From the NCBI RefSeq assembly GCF_000721605.1, contig NZ_JOIZ01000050.1:1-9622 (forward strand): a DNA stretch of 9,622 bases, in the 5' to 3' direction. The notes below the pieces were generated by a model that had not been told where the DNA came from, did no database searches, and worked only from the letters and a program-made list of their open reading frames with translations. Position 1 is the first letter of the stretch; each line of letters opens with the position of its first letter. A program made the position numbers and the translations under genes. This document shows positions 5,640 to 9,622 of this stretch, one piece after another. The DNA is from Streptomyces sp. NRRL S-37 (lineage in GTDB: Bacteria > Actinomycetota > Actinomycetes > Streptomycetales > Streptomycetaceae).

Positions 5640-7685
5640 ATGACAGCGACGACCGACGGAAGCACCGGGGCGGCCCTGCCGCCCGCGGTGGCCGCGGCCA
5701 GCGAAAACGACACCGACATCCCCGAGGCGGCCGGGGTTCCCGACATCGCCGCCCGCGCCATGCGGCGCGCCGCCGACTTCCTGCTGTCCCGGCAGGACGA
5801 CCAGGGCTGGTGGAAGGGCGACCTCGAGACCAACGTCACGATGGACGCCGAGGACCTGCTGCTGCGTCAGTTCCTCGGCATCCGCGACGAGGACACCACC
5901 CGCGCCGCCGCCCTGTTCGTCCGCGGCGAGCAGCGCGAGGACGGCACCTGGGCCACCTTCCACGGCGGACCCGGGGACCTCTCCGCCACCATCGAGGCGT
6001 ACGTCGCGCTGCGGCTGGCCGGCGATCCGCCCGACGCCCCGCACATGGCGAGAGCCTCCGCCTGGATCCGCGAGCGGGGCGGCATCGCCGCCTCCCGTGT
6101 CTTCACCCGGATCTGGCTGGCTCTGTTCGGCTGGTGGAAGTGGGAGGACCTGCCCGAACTCCCGCCCGAGCTGATCTGGTTCCCGTCCTGGGTGCCGCTC
6201 AACATCTACGACTTCGGCTGCTGGGCCCGGCAGACCATCGTGCCGCTGACGATCGTCTCCGCCAAACGGCCGGTGCGCCCCGCCCCGTTCCCGCTGGACG
6301 AGCTGCACACCGACCCGGACAGGCCCAGCCCTCCCCGGCCGCTCGCCCCGGCGAGAAGCTGGGACGGCGTCTTCCAGCGGCTGGACAGGGCCCTGCACAC
6401 GCTGCGCGGAGCCGTCCCGCGCCGGCTGCGCGGGGCGGCCATGAACACCGCCGCCCGCTGGATCATCGAACGGCAGGAGAACGACGGCTGCTGGGGCGGC
6501 ATCCAGCCCCCGGCGGTGTACTCGATCATCGCGCTGCACCTGCTCGGCTACGACCTGAACCACCCGGTGATGCGCGCGGGCCTGGAGTCACTGGACCGGT
6601 TCGCCGTGTGGCGCGAGGACGGGGCCCGGATGATCGAGGCCTGCCAGTCCCCGGTGTGGGACACCTGCCTCGCCACCATCGCGCTGGCCGACGCGGGCCT
6701 GCCCGCCGACCACCCGCAGCTGGTCAAGGCCGCCGACTGGATGCTCGGCGAACAGATCGTGCGGCCCGGCGACTGGTCCGTACGCCGGCCCCATCTGCCG
6801 CCCGGCGGCTGGGCGTTCGAGTTCCACAACGACAACTACCCCGACATCGACGACACCGCCGAGGTGGTCCTCGCGCTGCGCCGGGTCAGGCACCACGACC
6901 CCGAGCGGATGGACAACGCGATCGGGCGCGGGGTGCGCTGGAGCCTCGGCATGCAGTCGAGGAACGGCGCCTGGGGCGCGTTCGACGTCGACAACACCAG
7001 CCCGTTCCCCAACCGGCTGCCGTTCTGCGACTTCGGCGAGGTCATCGACCCGCCGTCGGCCGACGTCACCGCGCACGTCGTGGAGATGCTCGCGGTCGAG
7101 GGCCTCGCCCACGACCCGCGCACCCGGCGCGGCATCCAGTGGCTGCTCGCCGAACAGGAGCCCGACGGCTCCTGGTTCGGCCGCTGGGGCGTCAACTACC
7201 TCTACGGCACCGGCTCCGTGGTCCCCGCGCTGACCGCGGCCGGGTTCCCCGCCTCGCACCCGGCGATCCGGCGGGCCGTGGCCTGGCTGGAGAAGGTGCA
7301 GAACGACGACGGCGGCTGGGGCGAGGACCTGCGCTCCTACCGCTACGTCAGGGAATGGAGCGGTAAGGGCGCCTCCACCGCCTCGCAGACCGCCTGGGCG
7401 CTGATGGCGCTGCTCGCGGCGGGGGAGAGGGAGTCCAAGGCCGTCGAACGCGGTATCGAGTGGCTGGTGTCCACCCAGCGTGAGGACGGCTCCTGGGACG
7501 AGCCGTACTTCACCGGCACCGGCTTCCCCTGGGACTTCTCCATCAACTACCACCTCTACCGGCAGGTCTTCCCGCTCACCGCGCTCGGCCGGTATGTGCA
7601 CGGGGAGCCGTTCACCGGGAAACCGGCCGCGGCGAAGACCGCGGCCGGGCCCGGACAGACGCTCGCCGAGGCGAAGGGAAGCTGA
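5640..7685 (+). CDS. shc: Squalene-hopene cyclase
   Basis: A 681-aa class II triterpene cyclase that folds squalene and starts cyclisation by protonating the terminal double bond, giving hopene and hopanol. The family is monotopic and membrane-associated. The catalytic acid motif DIDDTAE is at 402-408, where D404 corresponds to the general acid (D376 of the Alicyclobacillus enzyme). QSPVWDT at 336-342 is also conserved. Several QW repeats are visible: QDDQGWW (52-58), EREDGTW-like (98-104), QENDGCWGG (279-287), QSRNGAWGAF (439-448), QEPDGSWFGRWG (506-517), QNDDGGWGED (554-563) and QREDGSWDE (613-621). The first 35 residues are a poorly conserved, Ala-rich extension. Start ATG 5640 has AAGGGGAAG close upstream. 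The stop overlaps hpnG as TGATG (7683-7687). The length is a little above the usual ~630-660 aa because of the ends. The 116-nt gap before it could allow a separate promoter. Confidence 0.97.
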   Translation: MTATTDGSTGAALPPAVAAASENDTDIPEAAGVPDIAARAMRRAADFLLSRQDDQGWWKGDLETNVTMDAEDLLLRQFLGIRDEDTTRAAALFVRGEQREDGTWATFHGGPGDLSATIEAYVALRLAGDPPDAPHMARASAWIRERGGIAASRVFTRIWLALFGWWKWEDLPELPPELIWFPSWVPLNIYDFGCWARQTIVPLTIVSAKRPVRPAPFPLDELHTDPDRPSPPRPLAPARSWDGVFQRLDRALHTLRGAVPRRLRGAAMNTAARWIIERQENDGCWGGIQPPAVYSIIALHLLGYDLNHPVMRAGLESLDRFAVWREDGARMIEACQSPVWDTCLATIALADAGLPADHPQLVKAADWMLGEQIVRPGDWSVRRPHLPPGGWAFEFHNDNYPDIDDTAEVVLALRRVRHHDPERMDNAIGRGVRWSLGMQSRNGAWGAFDVDNTSPFPNRLPFCDFGEVIDPPSADVTAHVVEMLAVEGLAHDPRTRRGIQWLLAEQEPDGSWFGRWGVNYLYGTGSVVPALTAAGFPASHPAIRRAVAWLEKVQNDDGGWGEDLRSYRYVREWSGKGASTASQTAWALMALLAAGERESKAVERGIEWLVSTQREDGSWDEPYFTGTGFPWDFSINYHLYRQVFPLTALGRYVHGEPFTGKPAAAKTAAGPGQTLAEAKGS

Positions 7686-8326
7686 TGAGCCCCCAGCCCG
7701 CCCCGGCCCCGCTGCTGATCGCGTGCGCGCTCGGCATCGAGCAGTTCGCCCTGCGCAGGCGCGAGCGGGGCACCTGGGGCGGGCCGGTCACCGTCCTGCG
7801 CACGGGCATGGGGCCGGCGGCGGCCGAACGCTCCGTCACCCGGATGCTCGCCGGCCCGGACCTGAACCGGGCGGCCGTCCTCGCCACGGGTTTCTGCGCC
7901 GGCCTCGCCCCCGGCATGCACCCCGGCGACCTGGTCGTCGCCGAGGAGACCCGGGACCCGCGCGGCAGCGTCCCGTGCGCGGGAACCGAACTGCTGGTGA
8001 AGGAGCTGGGACGCGCGGTGCCCGGACGCACCGTCCACACCGGGCCGCTCACCGGCTCCGACCACGTCGTCCGCGGTCACGAACGGTCCGCTCTGCGCGC
8101 GACCGGCGCGATCGCGGCCGACATGGAATCCGCCGCCACGCTCCTGAGCGCCGTCCGGGTGGGCGAGCGCCCGGTTGCGGCCGTCCGGGTGGTCGTGGAC
8201 GCTCCTGAACACGAACTCGTCCGGATCGGCACGGTGCGCGGTGGAATATCGGCTTTCCGTGTTCTCCGGTCCGTACTCCCGGCTTTCCAAGAATGGCACC
8301 GTTCCCTGCCGCTCCCCAGGAGGTGA
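7685..8326 (+). CDS. hpnG: Adenosylhopane nucleosidase/phosphorylase HpnG
   Basis: A 213-aa protein of the MTA/SAH nucleosidase (PNP/UDP phosphorylase) fold. In hopanoid loci HpnG removes adenine from adenosylhopane to give ribosylhopane or its phosphate, the second step in building the C35 side chain. Visible signs: a strand-loop start LLIACALGIEQFAL (10-23), TGFCAGLAPGMHPGDLVVAEE (68-88, the typical GxxGxLxPGxxxGDxVV pattern) and ADMESAA (145-151) with E148, the conserved nucleoside-binding glutamate. RVVVDAPEHEL (168-178) follows near the C-terminus, where the family places its catalytic Asp (D172 here). Start ATG 7685 overlaps the shc stop; its ribosome site (GAAGGGAAG) is only moderate, so coupling to shc is likely. 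The length fits a compact member of the family. Annotation pipelines often call this gene simply a phosphorylase. Confidence 0.88.
   Translation: MSPQPAPAPLLIACALGIEQFALRRRERGTWGGPVTVLRTGMGPAAAERSVTRMLAGPDLNRAAVLATGFCAGLAPGMHPGDLVVAEETRDPRGSVPCAGTELLVKELGRAVPGRTVHTGPLTGSDHVVRGHERSALRATGAIAADMESAATLLSAVRVGERPVAAVRVVVDAPEHELVRIGTVRGGISAFRVLRSVLPAFQEWHRSLPLPRR
8318..8323 (+). promoter_or_regulatory. Consensus Shine-Dalgarno AGGAGG that sets the hpnH start
   Basis: AGGAGG directly precedes the hpnG stop and lies eight bases before ATG 8332. It favours 8332 over the in-frame ATG 8293, which is inside hpnG, and over ATG 8338 two codons later. Confidence 0.75.
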
Positions 8327-8331
8327 GCCAG

Positions 8332-9354
8332 ATGGCCATGCCGCTGCGTCAGTCCATCAAGGTCGCTACATACTTGGCCGAACAGAAGCTCCGCAGGCGG
8401 GACAAGTTCCCGCTGATCGTCGAACTGGAACCGCTCTTCGCCTGCAATCTGAAGTGCGAGGGGTGCGGCAAGATCCAGCACCCGGCCGGGGTGCTCAAGC
8501 AGCGGATGCCCGTCGCCCAGGCCGTCGGCGCGGTACTGGAGTCCGGGGCGCCCATGGTGTCGATCGCCGGCGGCGAACCCCTGATGCACCCGCAGATCGA
8601 CGAGATCGTGCGCCAGCTGGTGGCCCGCCGGAAGTACGTCTTCCTGTGCACCAACGCCATGCTGCTGCGCAAGAAGATGGACAAGTTCACCCCGTCGCCG
8701 TACTTCGCGTTCGCCGTGCACATCGACGGGCTGCGCGAGCGCCACGACGAGTCGGTGGCGAAGGAGGGCGTGTTCGACGAGGCCGTGGCGGCCATCAAGG
8801 AGGCCAAGCGGCGCGGCTTCCGGGTCACCACCAACTCGACCTTCTTCAACACCGACACCCCGCAGACGATCGTCGAGGTGCTCAACTACCTCAACGACGA
8901 CCTGGGGGTCGACGAGATGATGATCTCGCCCGCCTACGCCTACGAGAAGGCCCCCGACCAGGAGCACTTCCTGGGCGTGGAGCAGACCCGGGAGCTGTTC
9001 AGGAAGGCCTTCGCGGGCGGCAACCGGCGCCGCTGGCGGCTGAACCACTCCCCGCTGTTCCTGGACTTCCTCGAGGGCAAGGTCGACTTCCCGTGCACCG
9101 CGTGGGCGATCCCCAACTACTCCCTCTTCGGCTGGCAGCGCCCCTGCTACCTGATGAGCGACGGCTATGTGCCGACGTACCGGGAGCTGATCGAGGACAC
9201 CGACTGGGACAAGTACGGCCGCGGCAAGGACCCGCGCTGCGCCAACTGCATGGCGCACTGCGGCTACGAGCCCACCGCCGTCCTCGCCACCATGGGATCT
9301 CTGAAGGAGTCGCTGCGCGCCATGCGTGAGACGGTCTCCGGGAACAGGGAGTGA
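8332..9354 (+). CDS. hpnH: Adenosylhopane synthase HpnH (radical SAM)
   Basis: A 340-aa radical SAM enzyme that couples the 5'-deoxyadenosyl radical to hopene, forming adenosylhopane and committing hopene to extended C35 hopanoids. The [4Fe-4S] motif CNLKCEGC gives C38, C42 and C45 (CxxxCxxC). The SAM-binding GGE motif is at 80-82 (SIAGGEPLM). A later cysteine cluster CANCMAHC (C303, C306, C310) resembles an auxiliary-cluster region and is characteristic of Hpn[10 protein letters not shown] (104-112) and [14 protein letters not shown] (127-140) continue the barrel pattern. Start 8332 is set by the AGGAGG eight bases upstream. The hpnG stop lies 5 nt before and ispG starts 4 nt after the stop, so it is within one transcript. 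Intact, with normal length and no missing ligands. Confidence 0.95.
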   Translation: MAMPLRQSIKVATYLAEQKLRRRDKFPLIVELEPLFACNLKCEGCGKIQHPAGVLKQRMPVAQAVGAVLESGAPMVSIAGGEPLMHPQIDEIVRQLVARRKYVFLCTNAMLLRKKMDKFTPSPYFAFAVHIDGLRERHDESVAKEGVFDEAVAAIKEAKRRGFRVTTNSTFFNTDTPQTIVEVLNYLNDDLGVDEMMISPAYAYEKAPDQEHFLGVEQTRELFRKAFAGGNRRRWRLNHSPLFLDFLEGKVDFPCTAWAIPNYSLFGWQRPCYLMSDGYVPTYRELIEDTDWDKYGRGKDPRCANCMAHCGYEPTAVLATMGSLKESLRAMRETVSGNRE

Positions 9355-9358
9355 GGCC

Positions 9359-9622
9359 ATGACCGCTGTCTCCCTCGGCATCCCCGGGATGCCCCTGCCG
9401 CCGCTCGCCGAGCGGCGCGCCTCGCGGCGGATCGAGGTCGGTCCGGTGCCGGTCGGCGGCGGCGCCCCGGTGTCCGTGCAGTCGATGACGACGACGCGCA
9501 CGTCCGACATCGGCGCCACGTTGCAGCAGATCGCCGAGCTCACCGCCTCCGGGTGCCAGATCGTCCGGGTCGCCTGCCCCACCCAGGACGACGCCGACGC
9601 CCTCCCGGTGATCGCGAAGAAG
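9359..9622 (+). CDS. ispG: 4-hydroxy-3-methylbut-2-enyl diphosphate synthase IspG/GcpE, N-terminal part (runs off the window)
   Basis: An open frame from ATG 9359 to the right edge (88 codons, no stop). After a short variable start it reads [20 protein letters not shown], then [19 protein letters not shown] and [19 protein letters not shown]. This is the typical N-terminus of IspG: the VQSMTTT block followed by the first strands of the TIM barrel and the CxIVRVA(C/V)P segment. IspG is the iron-sulfur enzyme that makes HMBPP in the MEP pathway, upstream of IPP and DMAPP. The catalytic cysteines are C-terminal and lie outside the window. GGGAG at 9347-9351 serves as ribosome site, and the gene starts only 4 nt after hpnH. 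Its position suggests co-expression of precursor supply with hopanoid synthesis. Streptomyces often carry a second ispG elsewhere, so this may be the pathway-dedicated copy. Confidence 0.93.
   Translation, partial: MTAVSLGIPGMPLPPLAERRASRRIEVGPVPVGGGAPVSVQSMTTTRTSDIGATLQQIAELTASGCQIVRVACPTQDDADALPVIAKK

Noticed and set aside
1..9622. tRNA or rRNA genes, CRISPR arrays, insertion sequences, phage genes, attachment sites
   Set aside because: I saw no tandem direct repeats, no transposase or integrase motifs and no tRNA-like cloverleaf; nearly all of 980-9622 is occupied by housekeeping-like biosynthetic genes.

Overview
The window is very GC-rich, with strong GC bias at third codon positions, GTG and ATG starts, and TGA stops for every main gene. 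Protein content and gene order match the hopanoid biosynthesis locus of a Streptomyces or close actinomycete. I noticed no in-frame TTA codon in the main genes, which would argue against bldA control, but I did not count exhaustively.

Left edge (1-875): the last residues of an ABC-2 type polysaccharide/teichoic-acid exporter permease, overlapped by its ATPase gene. The ATPase is intact through Walker A and the ABC signature, then loses homology at the Walker B aspartate/glutamate (about nt 645). No forward frame restores the rest, so it looks like a broken gene.

Nt 645-979 carries the remnant frame, a more AT-rich upstream zone and a possible 21-codon leader ORF. From there a tightly packed plus-strand operon runs to the right edge. 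hpnC, hpnD and hpnE make squalene from farnesyl diphosphate. A 41-aa small protein lies between hpnD and hpnE. Next are a polyprenyl diphosphate synthase with two plausible starts, a 116-nt gap with a GC-rich hairpin, shc (squalene-hopene cyclase), hpnG and hpnH (C35 side-chain enzymes), and the 5' part of ispG from the MEP isoprenoid pathway.

The genes form a connected pathway. IspG supplies C5 units, the prenyl synthase condenses them, and HpnC/HpnD/HpnE convert two FPP to squalene through presqualene diphosphate and hydroxysqualene. SHC cyclises squalene to hopene/hopanol. HpnH joins hopene to an adenosyl group, and HpnG removes adenine. Most junctions are ATGA, GTGA or TGATG overlaps, implying translational coupling.

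The pathway itself is known. The less explained parts are the 41-aa protein, the possible leader peptide, the hairpin before shc, and the ABC ATPase that breaks just upstream of the operon.
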